Assembly (NCBI GenBank): GCA_963932145.1
Contig: OZ010611.1
Coordinates: forward strand, 58,103,292-58,167,291
Reading direction: 5' to 3'
Length of the DNA stretch: 64,000 nt
Source of the DNA: Acanthosepion lycidas
Taxonomy: Eukaryota > Mollusca > Cephalopoda > Sepiida > Sepiidae
Shown: positions 48,449-62,599 of the stretch, piece after piece
Layout: every line of letters begins with the position of its first letter
How positions within the stretch are numbered: position 1 is the first letter of the stretch
Made by a program: the position numbers and the translations under genes
The notes under the pieces: generated by a model
The model's input: only the letters and a program-made list of their open reading frames with translations
Told to the model about the DNA's origin: nothing
Database searches by the model: none

Positions 48449-50615
48449 TTGAAATTAGTTTTCTTTCTAATTCATAGAAATGGAGTAGCGTGCAATGGTG
48501 TCGTCTCATACAACTGTGAGTTAGTAGGAAAATTTGTGGGCACAAAATGGGCGATCAGTGTCTTATTCTCTTCTGTTTGTGCCTTGTCTTTACCTTTTTC
48601 TTCTATATTTAACATTATGGAGAGGCAAGGCCCCACTCTAAATCTGGATTGAAATTATTTTTCATTCTAATTCATAGAAATGGAGTAGCGTGCAATGGTG
48701 TCGTCTCATACAACTGTGAGTTAGTAGAAAAATTTGTGGGCACAAAATGTTTGATCAGAGTCTAATTCTCTTCTGTTTGTGCCTTGTGTTTAGCTATTTC
48801 TTCTATATTTAACATTATGTAGAGGCAAGGCCCTCCTCAAAATCTGGATTGAAATTATTTTTCATTCTAATTCATAAAAATGGAGTAGCGTGCAATGGTG
48901 TCGTCTCATACAACTCTGAGTTAGTAGAAAAATTTGTGGGCACAAAATGGGTGATCAGTGTCTTTTTTCTTCTGTTTGTGCCTTGTCTTAAGCTTTTTCT
49001 TCTATATTTAACATTATGTAGAGGCGAGGCCCCACTCTAAATCTGTATTGAAATTATTTTTCATTCTAATTCATAGAAATGGAGTAGCGTACAATGGTGT
49101 CGTCTCATACAACTGTGAGTTAGTAGCAAAATTTGTGGGCACAAAATGGGTGATCAGTGTCTTATTCTCTTCTGTTTGTGCCTTGTCTTTAGCTTTTTCT
49201 TCTATATGTAACATTATGTAGAAGCAAGGCCCCCCAATAAATCTGGATGAAATTATGTTTCATTCTAATTCATAGAAATGGAGTAGCGTGCAATGGTGTC
49301 GTCTCATACAACTGTGACTTAGTAGAAAAATTTGTGGGCACAAAATGGGTGATCAGTGTCTTATTCTCTTCTGTTTGTGCCTTGTCTTTAGCTTTTTCTT
49401 CTATATTTAACATTATGTAGAGGCAAGGCCCCCCTCTAATTCTGGATTGAAATTATTTTTCTTTCTAATTCATAGAAATGGAGTAGCGTGCAATGGTGTC
49501 GTCTCATACAACTGTGAGTTAGTAGAAAAATTTGTGGGCACAAAATGGGCGATCAGTGTCTTATTTTCTTCTGTTTGTGCCTTGTCTTTACCTTTTTCTT
49601 CTATATTTAACATTATGGAGAGGCAAGGCCCCCCTCTAAATCTGGTTTGAAATTATTTTTCATTCTAATTCATAGAAATGGAGTAGCGTGCAATGGTGTC
49701 GTCTCATACAACAGTGAGTTAGTAGAAAAATTTGTGGGCACAAAATGGGTGATCAGTGTCTTTTTCTCTTCTGTTTGTGCCTTGTCTTTATCTTTTTCTT
49801 CTATATTTAACATTATGTAGAGGCAAGGCACCCTCTAAATCTGGATTGAAATTATTTTTCATTCTAATTCATAGAAATGGAGTAGTGTGCAATGGTGACG
49901 TCTCATACAACTGTGAGTTAGTAGAAAAATTTGTGGGCACAAAATGGGTGATCAGTGTCTTATTCTCTTCTGTTTGTGCCTTGTCTTTAGCTTTTTCTAT
50001 ATTTAACATTATGTAGAGGAAAGGCCCCCTCTAATTCTGGATTGAAATTATTTTTCATTCTAATTCATAGAAATGGAGTAGCGTGCAAAGGTGTCGTCTC
50101 ATACAACGGTGACTTAGTAGAAAAATTTGTGGGCACAAAATGGGTGATCAGTATCTTATTCTCTTCTGTTTGTGCCTTGTCTTTAGCTTTTTCTTCTATA
50201 TTTAACATTATGGAGAGGCAAGGCCCCCCTCTAAATCTGGTTTGAAATTATTTTTCATTCTAATTCATAGAAATGGAGTAGCGTGCAATGGTGTCGTCTC
50301 ATACAACAGTGAGTTAGTAGAAAAATTTGTGGGCACAAACTGGGTGATCAGTGTCTTATTCTCTTCTGTTTGTTCCTTGTTTTTAGCTTTTTCTTCTATA
50401 TTTAACACTATGTAGAGGCATGGCCCCCCTCTAAATCTGGATTGAAATTATTTTTCATTCTAATTCATAGAAATGGAGTAGCGTGCAATGGTGTCGTCTC
50501 ATACAACTGTGAGTTAGTAGAAAAATTTGTGGGCACAAAATGGGTGATCAGTGTCTTTATCTCTTCTGTTTGTGCCTTGTCTTTATCTTTTTCTTCTATA
50601 TTTAACATTATGTAG
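48449..50615 (+). repeat. 11-mer higher-order repeat, version B, copy 2
   Basis: It is a copy of version B offset 4185 bp from 44264, including rare markers GCAAAGGTGTCG, TTGTTCCTTGTTTTTAGC and AGTGTCTTTATCTC. Correspondence ends near 50615, where the neighbouring monomer has GTAGAGGC instead of GTAGAAGC. Confidence 0.82.
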
Positions 50616-52819
50616 AGGCAAGGCACCCTCTAAATCTGGATTGAAATTATTTTTCATTCTAATTCATAGAAATGGAGTAGCGTGCAATGGTGACGTCTCA
50701 TAAAACTGTGAGTTAGTAGAAAAATTCGTGGGCACAAAATGGGTGATCAGTGTCTTATTCTCTTCTGTTTGTGCCTTGTCTTTATCTTTTTCTTCTATAT
50801 TTAACATTATGTAGAGGAAAGGCCCCCTCTACATCTGGATTGAAATTATTTTTCATTCTAATTCATAGAAATAGAGTAGCGTGCAATGGTGTCGTCTCAT
50901 ACAACTGTGACTTAGTAGAAAAATTTGTGGGCACAAAATGGGTGATCAGTGTATTTTTCTCTTCTGTTTGTGCCTTGTCTTTAGCTTTTTCTTCTATATG
51001 TAACATTATGTAGAAGCAAGGCCCCCCAATAAATCTGGATGAAATTATGTTTCATTCTAATTCATAGAAATGGAGTAGCGTGCAATGGTGTCGTCTCATA
51101 CAACTGTGACTTAGTAGAAAAATTTGTGGGCACAAAATGGGTGATCAGTGTCTTATTCTCTTTGTTTGTGCCTTGTCTTTAGCTTTTTCTTCTATATTTA
51201 ACATTATGTAGAGGCAAGGCCCTCCGCTAATTCTGGATTGAAATTATTTTTCTTTCTAATTCATAGAAATGGAGTAGCGTGCAATGGTGTCGTCTCATAC
51301 AACTGTGAGTTAGTAGAAAAATTTGTGGGCACAAAATGGGCGATCAGTGTCTTATTCTCTTCTGTTTGTGCCTTGTCTTTAGCTTTTTCTTCTATATTTA
51401 ACATTATGGAGAGGCAAGGCCCCCCTCTAAATCTGAATTGAAATTATTTTTCATTCTAATTCATGAAATGGAGTAGCGTGCAATGGTGTCGTCTCATACA
51501 ACTGTGAGTTAGTAGAAAAATTTGTGGGCACAAAATGTTTGATCAGAGTCTTATTCTCTTCTGTTTGTGCCTTGTCTTTAGCTTTTTCTTCTATATTTAA
51601 CACTATGTAGAGGCAAGGCCCTCCTCAAAATCTGGATTGAAATTATTTTTCATTCTAATTCATAGAAATGGAGTAGCGTGCAATGGTGTCGTCTCATACA
51701 ACTGTGAGTTAGTAGAAAAATTTGTGGGCACAAAATGGGCGATCAGTGTCTTATTCTCTTCTGTTTGTGCCTTGTCTTTACCTTTTTTTCTATATTTAAC
51801 ATTATGGAGAGGCAAGGCCCCCCTCTAAATCTGGATTGAAATTATTTTTCATTCTAATTCATAGAAATGGAGTAGCGTGCAATTGTGTCGTCTCATACAA
51901 CTGTGAGTTAGTAGAAAAATTTGTGGGCACAAAATGGGTGATCAGTGACTTATTCTCTTCTGTTTGTGCCTTGTCTTTAGCTTTTTCTTCTATATTTAAC
52001 ATTATGTAGAGGCAAGGCCCCCCTCTAAATCTGGATTGAAATTATTTTTCATTCTAAGTCATAGAAATGGAGTAGCGTGCAATGGTGTCGTCTCATACAA
52101 CTGTGAGTTAGTAGAAAAATTTGTGGGCACAAAATGTTTGATCAGAGTCTTATTCTCTTTTGTTTGTGCCTTGTCTTTAGCTTTTTCTTCTATATTTAAC
52201 ACTATGTAGAGGCAAGGCCCCCCTCTAAATCTGGATTGAAATTATTTTTCATTCTAATTCATAGAAATGGAGTAGCGTGCAATGGTGTCGTCTCATACAA
52301 CTGTGAGTTAGTAGAAAAATTTGTGGGCACAAAATGGGTGATCAGTGTCTTATTCTCTTCTGTTTGTGCCTTGTATTTAGCTTTTTCTTCTATATTTAAC
52401 ATTATGTAGAGGCAAGGCCCCCTCTAAATTTGGATTGAAATTATTTTGCATTCTAATTCATAGAAATGGAGTAGCGTGCAATGGTGTCGTCTCATACAAC
52501 TGTGAGTTAGTAGCAAAATTTGTGGGCACAAAATGGGTGATCAGTGTCTTATTCTCTTCTGTTTGTGCCTTGTCTTTATCTTTTTCTTCTATATTTAACA
52601 TTATGTAGAGGCAAGGCCGCCCTCTAAATCTGGATTGAAATTATTTTTCATTCTAATTCATAGAAAAAGAGTAGTGGGCAATGGTGTCGTCTCATACAAC
52701 TGTGAGTTAGTAAAAAAATTTGTGGGCACAAAATGGGTGATCAGTGTCTTATTCTCTTCTGTTTGTGCCTTGTCTTTAGCTTTTTCTTCTATATTTAACA
52801 TTATGTAGAGGCAAGGCAC

Positions 52820-55700
52820 CCTCTAAATTTGGATTGAAATTATTTTGCATTCTAATTCATAGAAATGGAGTAGCGTGCAATGGTGTCGTCTCATACAACT
52901 GTGAGTTAGTAGAAAAATTCGTGGGCACAAAATGTTTGATCAGAGTCTTATTCTCTTCTGTTTGTGCCTTGTCTTTAGCTTTTTCTTCTATATTTAACAT
53001 TATGTAGAGGCAAGGCCCTACTCAAAATCTGGATTGAAATTATTTTTCATTCTAATTCATAGAAATGGAGTAGTGTGCAATGGTGTCGTCTCATACAACT
53101 GTGAGTTAGTAGAAAAATTTGTGGGCACAAAATGTGTGATCAGTGTCTTATTCTCTTCTGTTTGTGCCTTGTCTTTATCTTTTTCTTCTATATTTAACAT
53201 TATGTAGAGGCAAGCCCACCCACTAAATCTGGATTGAAATTATTTTTCATTCTAATTCATAGAAATAGAGTAGCGTGCAATGGTGTCGTCTCATACAACT
53301 GTGAGTTAGTAGAAAAATTTGTGGGCACAAAATGGGTGATCAGTGTATTATTCTCTTCTGTTTGTGCCTTGTCTTTAGCTTTTTCTTCTATATTTAACAT
53401 TATGTAGAGGCAACGCCCCCTTATAAATCTGGATTGAAATTATTTTTCATTCTAAATCATAGAAATGGAGTAGCGTGCAATGGTGTCGTCTCATACAACT
53501 GTGAGTTAGTAGAAAAATTTGTGGGCACAAAATGTGTGATCAGTGTCTTATTCTCTTCTGTTTGTGCCTTGTCTTTATCTTTTTCTTCTATATTTAACAT
53601 TATGTAGAGGCAACGCCCCCTTATAAATCTGGATTGAAATTATTTTTCATTCTAATTCATAGAAATAGAGTAGTGGGAATGGTGTCGTCTCATACAACTG
53701 TGAGTTAGTAGCAAAATTTGTGGGCACAAAATGTTTGATCAGATTCTTATTCTCTTCTGTTTGTGCCTTGTCTTTAGCTTTTTCTTCTATATTTAACATT
53801 ATGTAGAGGCAAGGGCCCCTCTAAATCTGGATTGAAATTATTTTTCATTCTAATTCATAGAAATGCAGTAGCTGGCAATGGTCTCGTCTCATACAACTGT
53901 GAGTTAGTAGAAAAATTTGTGGGCACAAAATGGGTGATCAGTGTATTATTATCTTCTGTTTGTGCCTTGTCTTTATCTTTTTCTTCTATATTTAACATTA
54001 TATAGAGGCAAGGCCGCCCTATAAATCTGGATTTAAATTATTTTTCATTCTGATTCATAGAAATAGAGTAGTGGGCAATGGTGTCGTCTCATACAACTGT
54101 GAGTTAGTAGAGAAATTTGTGGGCACAAAATGGGTGATCAGTGACTTATTCTCTTCTGTTTGTGCCTTGTCTTTAGCTTTTTCTTCTATAGTTAACATTA
54201 TGTAGAGGCAAGGCCCCCCTCTAAATCTGGATTGAAATTATTTTTCATTCTAATTCATAGAAATGGAGTAGCGTGCAATGGTGTCGTCTCATATAACTGT
54301 GAGTTAGTAGCAAAATTTGTGGGCACAAAATGGGTGATCAGTGTCTTATTCTCTTCTGTTTGTGCCTTGTCTTTACCTTTTTCTTCTATATTTAACATTA
54401 TGTAGAGGCAAGGCCCCCCGCTAAATCTGGATTGAATTTATTTTTCATTCTAATTCATAGAAATAGAGTAGCATGCAATGGTGTCGTCTCATACAACTGT
54501 GAGTTAGTAGAAAAATTTGTGGGCACAAAATGTTTGATCAGAATCTTATTCTCTTCTGTTTGTGCCTTGTCTTTAGCTTTTTCTTCTATATTTAACATTA
54601 TGTAGAGGCAAGGCCCGCTCTAAATCTGGATTGAAATTATTTTTCATTCTAATTCATAGAAATGGAGTAGCGTGCAATGGTGTCGTCTCATACAACCGTG
54701 AGTTAGTAGAAAAATTTTTGGGCACAAAATGGGTGATCAGTGACTTATACTCTTCTGTTTGAGCCTTGTCTTTAGCTTTTTCTTCCATATTTAACATTAT
54801 ATAGAGGCAAGGCCCCCCTCTAAATCTGGATTGAAATTATTTTGCATTCTAATTCATAGAAATGGAGTAGCGTGCAATGGTGTCGTCTCATACAACTGTG
54901 AGTTAGTAGAAAAATTCGTGGGAACAAAATGTTTGATCAGAGTCTTATTCTCTTCTGTTTGTGCCTTGTCTTTAGCTTTTTCTTCTATATTTAACATTAT
55001 GTAGAGGCAAGGCCCTACTCAAAATCTGGATTGAAATTATTTTTCTTTCTAATTCATAGAAATGGAGTAGTGTGCAATGGTGTCGTCTCATACAACTGTG
55101 AGTTAGTAGAAAAATTTGTGGGCACAAAATGTGTGATCAGTGTCTTATTCTCTTCTGTTTGTGCCTTGTCTTTATCTTTTTCTTCTATATTTAACATTAT
55201 GTAGAGGCAAGCCCACCCACTAAATCTGGATTGAAATTATTTTTCATTCTAATTCATAGAAATAGAGTAGCGTGCAATGGTGTCGTCTCATACAACTGTG
55301 AGTTAGTAGAAAAATTTGTGGGCACAAAATGGGTGATCAGTGTATTATTCTCTTCTGTTTGTGCCTTGTCTTTAGCTTTTTCTTCTATATTTAACATTAT
55401 GTAGAGGCAACGCCCCCTTATAAATCTGGATTGAAATTATTTTTCATTCTAATTCATAGAAATGGAGTAGCGTGCAATGGTGTCGTCTCATACAACTGTG
55501 AGTTAGTAGAAAAATTTGTGGGCACAAAATGGGTGATCAGTGTCTTATTCTCTTCTGTTTGTGCCTTGTCTTTATCTTTTTCTTCTATATTTAACATTAT
55601 GTAGAGGCAACGCCCCCTTATAAATCTGGATTGAAATTATTTTTCATTCTAATTCATAGAAATAGAGTAGTGGGCAATGGTGTCGTCTCATACAACTGTG
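52820..55700 (+). repeat. Satellite 10-mer-spaced duplication (~870 bp repeated ~2.0 kb apart)
   Basis: A run of markers (TTTTGCATTC with AAATTCGTGGG, CCTACTCAAAATC, GCCCACCCACTAAATC, and two GCAACGCCCCCTTATAAATC) appears in the same order at about 52.83-53.70 kb and 54.83-55.70 kb, about 1997 bp apart. Confidence 0.8.
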
Positions 55701-56409
55701 AGTTAGTAGAAAAATTTGTGGGCACAAAATGTTTGATCAGAGTCATATTCTCTTCTGTTTGTGCCTTGTCTTTAGCTTTTTCTTCTATATTTAACATTAT
55801 GTAGAAGCAAGGCCCCCCTCTAAATCTGGATTGAAATTATTTTTCATTCTAATTCATGGAAATGGAGTAGCGTGCAATGGTGTCGTCTCATACAACAGTG
55901 AGTTAGTAGAAAAATTTGTGGGCACAAAATGGGTGATCAGTGTCTTATTCTCTTCTGTTTGTGCCTTGTCTTTAGCTTTTTCTTCTATATGTAACATTAT
56001 GTAGAGGCAAGGCACCCCTATAAATCTAGATGAAATTATATTTCATTCTAATTCATAGAAATGGAGTAGCGTACAATGGTGTCGTCTCATACAACTGTGA
56101 CTTAGTAGAAAAATTTGTGGGCACAAAATGGGTGATCAGTGTCTTATTCTCTTCTGTTTGTGCCTTGTCTTTAGCTTTTTCTTCTATATTTAACATTATG
56201 TAGATGCAAGGCCCCCCTCTAAATCTGGATTGAAATTATTTTTCATTCTAATTCATAGAAATGGAGTAGCGTGCAATGGTGTCGTCTCATACAACTGTGA
56301 GTTAGTAGAAAAATTTGTGGGCACAAAATGTTTGATCAGAGTCTTATTCTCTTTTGTTTGTGCCTTGTCTTTAGCTTTTTCTTCTATATTTAACATTATG
56401 TAGAGACAA

Positions 56410-57320
56410 GGCCCCCCTCTAAATCTGGATTGAAATTATTTTTCATTCTAATTCATAGAAATGGAGTACCGTGCAATGGTGTCGTCTCATACAACTGTGA
56501 GTTAGTAGAAATACTTGTGGGCACAAAATGGGTGATCAGTGTCTTATTCTCTTCTGTTTGTGCCTTGTCTTTAGCTTTTTCTTCTATATTTAACATTATG
56601 TAGAGGCAAGGCCCCCCTCGAAATCTGGATTGAAATTATTTTGCATTCTAATTCATAGAAATGGAGTAGCGTGCAATGATGTCGTCTCATACAATGTGAG
56701 TTAGTAGAAAAACTTGTGGGCACAAAATGGGTGATCAGTGTCTTATTCTCTTCTGTTTGTGCCTTGTCTTTAGCTTTTTCTTCTATATTTAACATTATGT
56801 AGAGGCAAGGCCCCACTCTAAATCTGGATTGAAATTATTTTTCATTCTAATTCATAGAAATGGAGTAGCGTGCAATGGTGTCGTCTCATACAACTGTGAG
56901 TTAGTAGAAAAATTTGTGGGCACAAAATGTTTGATCAGAGTCTTATTCTCTTTTGTTTGTGCCTTGTCTTTAGCTTTTTCTTCTATATTTAACATTATGT
57001 AGAGGCAAGGCCCACCTCTAAATCTGGATTGAAATTATTTTTCATTCTAATTCATAGAAATGGAGTAGCGTGCAATGGTGTCGTCTCATACAACTGTGAG
57101 TTAGTAGAAATATTTGTTGGCATAAAAATGGGTGATCAGTGTCTTATTCTCTTCTGTTTGTGCCTTGTCTTTAGCTTTTTCTTCTATATTTAACATTATG
57201 TAGAGGCAAGGCCCCCCTCTAAATCTGGATTGAAATTATTTTGCATTCTAATTCATAGAAATGGAGTAGCATGCAATGATGTCGTCTCATACAATGTGAA
57301 TTAGTAGAAAAACTTGTGGG
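56410..57320 (+). repeat. Satellite trimer-spaced duplication (~600 bp)
   Basis: The monomer with TTTTGCATTC, GCAATGATGTCG, CATACAATGTGA and GAAAAACTTGTGG occurs near 56640 and 57240, preceded in both cases by a monomer with a changed GTAGAAATA(C/T)TTG run. Confidence 0.75.
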
Positions 57321-59759
57321 CACAAAATGGGTGATCAGTGTCTTATTCTCTTCTGTTTGTGCCTTGTCTTTACCTTTTTCTTATATATTTAACATTATGT
57401 AGAGGCAAGGCCCCCTCTAAATCTGGATTGAAATTATTTTTCATTCTAATTCATAGAAATGGAGTAGTGTGCAATGGTGTCGTTTCATACAACTGTCAGT
57501 TAGTAGAAAAATTTGTGGGCACAAAATGGGTGATCAGTGTCTTATTCTCTTCTGTTTGTGCCTTGTCTTTACCTTTTTCTTCTATATTTAACATTATGGA
57601 GAGGCAAGGCCCCACTCTAAATCTGGATTGAAATTATTTTTCATTCTAATTCATAGAAATGGAGTAGCGTGCAATGGTGTCGTCTCATACAACTGTGAGT
57701 TAGTAGAAAAAGTAGTGGGCACAAAATGGGTGATCAGTGTCTTATTCTCCTCTGGTTGTGCCTTGTCTTTAGCTTTTTCTTCTATATTTAACTTTATGTA
57801 GAGGCAAGGCCCCCTCTAAATCTGGATTGAAATTATTTTTCATTCTAATTCATAGAAATGGAGTAGCGTGCAATGGTGTCGTCTCATACAAATGTGAGTT
57901 AGTAGAAAAATTTGTGGGCACAAAATGGGTGATCAGTGACTTATTCTCTTCTGTTTGTGCCTTGTCTTTAGCTTTTTCTTCTATATTTAACATTATGTAG
58001 AGGCAAGGCCCCCCTCTAAATCTGGATTGAAATTATTTTTCATTGTTATTCATAGAAATGGAGTAGTGTGCAATGGTGTCGTCTCATACAATGTGAGTTA
58101 GTAGAAAAACTTGTGGGCACAAAATGGGTGATCAGTGTCTTATTCTCTTCTGTTTGTGCCTTGTCTTTACCTTTTTCTTCTATATTTAACATTATGTAGA
58201 GGCAAGGCCCCCCTCTAAATCTGGATTGAAATTATTTTTCATTCTAATTCATAGAAATGGAGTAGCGTGCAATGGTGTCGTCTCATACAAATGTGAGTTA
58301 GTAGAAAATTTGTGGGCACAAAATGGGTGATCAGTGACTTATTCTCTTCTGTTTGAGCCTTGTCTTTAGCTTTTTCTTCTATATTTAACATTATGTAGAG
58401 GCAAGGCCCCCCTCTAAATCTGGATTGAAATTATTTTTCATTGTAATTCATAGAAATGGAGTAGCGTGCAATGGTGTCGTCTCATACAACTGTGAGTTAT
58501 AGAAAAATTTGTGGGCACAAAATGGGCGATCAGTGCCTTATTCTCTTCTGTTTGTGCCTTGTCTTTACCTTTTTCTTCTATATTTAACATTATGGAGAGG
58601 TAAGGCCCGACTCTAAATCTGGATTGAAATTATTTTTCATTCTAATTCATAGAAATGGAGTAGCGTGCAATGGTGTCGTCTCATACAACTGTGAGTTAGT
58701 AGAAAAATTTGTGGGCACAAAATGGGCGATCAGTGACTTATTCTCTTCTGTTTGTGCCTTGTCTTTACCTTTTTCTTCTATATTTAACATGATGGAGAGG
58801 CAAGGCCCCCCTCTAAATCTGGTTTGAAATTATTTTAAATTCTAATTCATAGAAATGGAGTAGCGTGCAATGGTGTCGTCTCATACAACTGTGAGTTAGT
58901 AGAAATATTTGTTGGCACAAAATGGGTGATCAGTGTCTTATTCTCTTCTGTTTGTGCCTTGTCTTTAGCTTTTTCTTCTATATTTAACATTATGTAGAGG
59001 CAAGGCCCCCCTCTAAATCTGGATTGAAATTATTTTTCATTCTAATTCATAGAAATGGAGTAGCATGCAATGGTGTCGTCTCATACAACTGTGAGTTAGT
59101 AGAAAAATTTGTGGGCACAAAATTGGTGATCAGTGTCTTATTCTCCTCTGGTTGTGCCATGTCTTTAGCTTTTTCTTCTATATTTAACTTTATGTAGAGG
59201 CAAGGCCCCCCTCTAAATCTGGATTGAAATTATTTTTCATTCTAATTCATAGAAATGGAGTAGCGTGCAATGGTGTCGTCTCATACAACTGTGAGTTAGT
59301 AGAAAAATTTGTGGGCACAAAATGTTTGATCAGACTTATTCTCTTCTGTTTCTGCCTTGTCTTTAGCTTTTTCTTCTATATTTAACATTATGTAGAGGCA
59401 AGGCCCCCCTCTAAATCTGGATTGAAATTATTTTTCATTCTAATTCATAGAAATGGAGTAGCGTGCAATGGTGTCGTCTCATACAACTCTCAGTTAGTAG
59501 AAAAATTTGTGGGCACAAAATGGGCGATCAGTGTCTTATTCTCTTCTGTTTGTGCCTTGTCTTTACCTTTTTCTTCTATATTTAACATTATGGAGAGGCA
59601 AGGCCCCACTCTAAATCTGGATTGAAATTATTTTTCATTCTAATTCATAGAAATGGAGTAGCGTGCAATGGTGTCGTCTCATACAACTGTGAGTTAGTAG
59701 AAAAATTTGTGGGCACAAAATGTTTGATCAGATACTTATTCTCTTCTGTTTGTGCCTTG

Positions 59760-61860
59760 TCTTTAGCTTTTTCTTCTATACTTAACATTATGTAGAGGCA
59801 AGGCTCCCCTCTAAATCTGGATTGAAATTATTTTTCATTCTAATTCATAGAAATGTAGTAGCGTGCAATTGTGTCGTCTGATAAAACTGTGAGTTAGTAG
59901 AAAAATTTGGGGGCACAAAATGGGTGATCAGTGTCTTATTCTCTTCTGTTTGTGCCTTGTCTTTAGCTTTTTCTTCTATATTTAACATTATGTAGAGGCA
60001 AGGCCCTCCTCTAAATCTGGATTGAAATTATTTTAAATTCTAATTCATAGAAATGGAGTAGCGTGCAATGGTGTCGTCTCATACAACTGTGAGTTAGTAG
60101 AAAAATTTGTGGGCACAAAATGTTTGATCAGAGACTTATTCTCTTCTGTTTGTGCCTTGTCTTTAGCTTTTTCTTCTATATTTAAAATTACGTAGAGGCA
60201 AGGCCTCCCTCTAAATCTGGATTGAAATTATTTTTCATTCTAATTCATAGAAATGGAGTAGTGTGCAATGGTGTCGTCTCATATAACTGTGATTTAGTAG
60301 CAAAATTTGTGGGCACAAAATGGGTGATCAGTGTCTTATTCTCTTCTGTTTGTGCCTTGTCTTTAGCTTTTTCTTCTATATTTAACATTATGTAGATGCA
60401 AGGCCCTCCTCAACATCTGGATTGAAATTATTTTTCATTCTAATTCATAGAAATGGAGTAGCGTGCAATGGTGTCGTCTCATACAACTGTGAGTTAGTAG
60501 AAAAATTTGTGGGCACAAAATGGGTGATCAGTGTCTTATTCTCTTCTGTTTGTGCCTTGTCTCTACCTTCTTCTTCTATATTTCACATTATGTAGAGGCA
60601 AGGCCCACCTCTAAATCGGGATTGAAATTATTTTTCATTCTAATTCATAGAAATGGCGTAGCGTGCAATGGTGTCAACTCATACAACTGTGTTTTAGTAG
60701 AAACATTTGTGGGCACAAAATAGGTGATCAGTGTCTTATTCTCTTCTGTTTGTGCCTTGTCTTTAGCTTTTTCTTCTATACTTAACATTATGTAGAGGCA
60801 AGGCTCCCCTCTAAATCTGGATTGAAATTATTTTTCATTCTAATTCATAGAAATGTAGTAGCGTGCAATTGTGTCGTCTCATAAAACTGTGATTTAGTAG
60901 AAAAATTTGGGGGCACAAAATGGGTGATCAGTGTCTTATTCTCTTCTGTTTGTGCCTTGTCTTTAGCTTTTTCTTCTATATTTAACATTATGTAGAGGCA
61001 AGGCCCCCCTCTAAATCTGGATTGAAATTATTTTTCATTCTAATTCATAGAAATGGTGTAGCGTGCAATGGTGTCGTCTCATACAACTGTGAGTTAGCAG
61101 AAAAATTTGTGGGCACAAAATGGGTGATCAGTGTCTTATTCTCTTCTGTTTGTGCCTTGTCTTTAGCTTTTTCTTCTATATTTAACATTATGTAGAGGCA
61201 AGGCCCTCCTCTAAATCTGGATTGAAATTATTTTAAATTCTAATTCATAAAAATGGAGTAGCGTGCAATGGTGTCGTCTCATACAACTGTGAGTTAGTAG
61301 AAAAATTTGTGGGCACAAAATGTTTGATCAGGGACTTATTCTCTTCTGTTTGTGCCTTGTCTTTAGCTTTTACTTCTATATTTAAAATTACGTAGAGGCA
61401 AGGCCTCCCTCTAAATCTGGATTGAAATTATTTTTCATTCTAATTCATAGAAATGGAGTAGCGTGCAATGGTGTCGTCTCATATAACTGTGATTTAGTAG
61501 CAAAATTTGTGGGCACAAAATGGGTGATCAGTGTCTTATTCTGTTCTGTTTGTGCCTTGTCTTTACCTTTTTCTTCTATACTTAACATTATGTAGAGGCA
61601 AGGCCCCACTCTAAATCTGGATTGAAATTATTTTTCATTCTAATTCATAGAAATGGAGTAGCGTGCAATGGTGTCGTCTCATACAACTGTGAGTTAGTAG
61701 AAAAATTTCTCGGCACAAAATGGGTTATCAGTGTCTTATTCTCTTCTGTTTGTGCCTTGTCTTTAGCTTTTTCTTCTATATTGAACATTATGTAGAGGCA
61801 AGGCCCTCCTCTAAATCTGGATTGAAATTATTTTAAATTCTAATTCATAGAAATGGGTAG
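59760..61860 (+). repeat. Satellite 5-6-mer-spaced duplication (1000/1200 bp)
   Basis: The marker monomer CTTAACATTATG with GGCTCCCCTC, AAATGTAGTAGCG and ATTTGGGGGCAC lies at 59780 and 60780. The next markers, TTTTAAATTC (60033, 61233) and TTTAAAATTACGTAG (60181, 61381), are 1200 bp apart because the second copy has one extra monomer. TTTTAAATTC recurs once more near 61833. Confidence 0.8.
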
Positions 61861-62599
61861 CGTCCAATGGTGTCCTCTCATACAACTGTGAGTTAGTAGA
61901 AAAATTTGTGGGCACAAAATGTTTGATGAGAGATTTATTCTCTTCTGTTTTTGCCTTGTCTTTAGCTTTTTCTTCTATATTTAACATTATGTAGAGGCAA
62001 GGCCCCCCTCTAAATCTGGATTGAAATTATTTTTCATTCTAATTCATAGAAATGGAGTAGCGTGTAATGGTGTCTTCTCATACAACTGTGAGTTAGTAGA
62101 AAAATTTGTGGGCACAAAATGTTTGATCAGAGACTTATTCTCTTCTGTTTTTGCCTTGTCTTTAGCTTTTTCTTCTATATTTAACATTATGTAGAGGCAA
62201 GGCCCCCCTCTAAATCTGGATTGAAATTATTTTTCATTCTAATTCATAGAAATGGAGTAGCGTGCAATGGTGTCGTCTCATACAAATGTGATTTAGAAGA
62301 AAAATTTGTGGGCACAAAATGTTTGATCAGAGTCTTATTCTCTTCTTTTTATGCCTTATCTTTACATTTTTCTTCTATATTTAACATTATGTAGAGGCAA
62401 GGCCCCCCTCTAAATCTGGATTGAAATTATTTTTCATTCTAATTCATAGAAATGATGTAGCGTGCAATGGTTTCGTCTCATACAACTGTGAGTTAGTAGA
62501 AAAATTTGTGGGCACAAAATGTTTGATCAGAGTCTTATTCTCTTCTGTTTATGCCTTGTCTTTAGCTTTTTCTTCTATATTTAACATTATGTAGAGGCA

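Noticed and set aside
28800-62000. Dozens of similar 60-97-residue frames such as those starting MKLFF(I/F)LIHRNG, spaced about 200 bp or multiples of it
   Set aside because: They are the satellite monomer read in whichever frame lacks a stop. The monomer is not a multiple of three, many use TTG or other weak starts, and frames change with single-base length differences. No codon-like conservation was seen.
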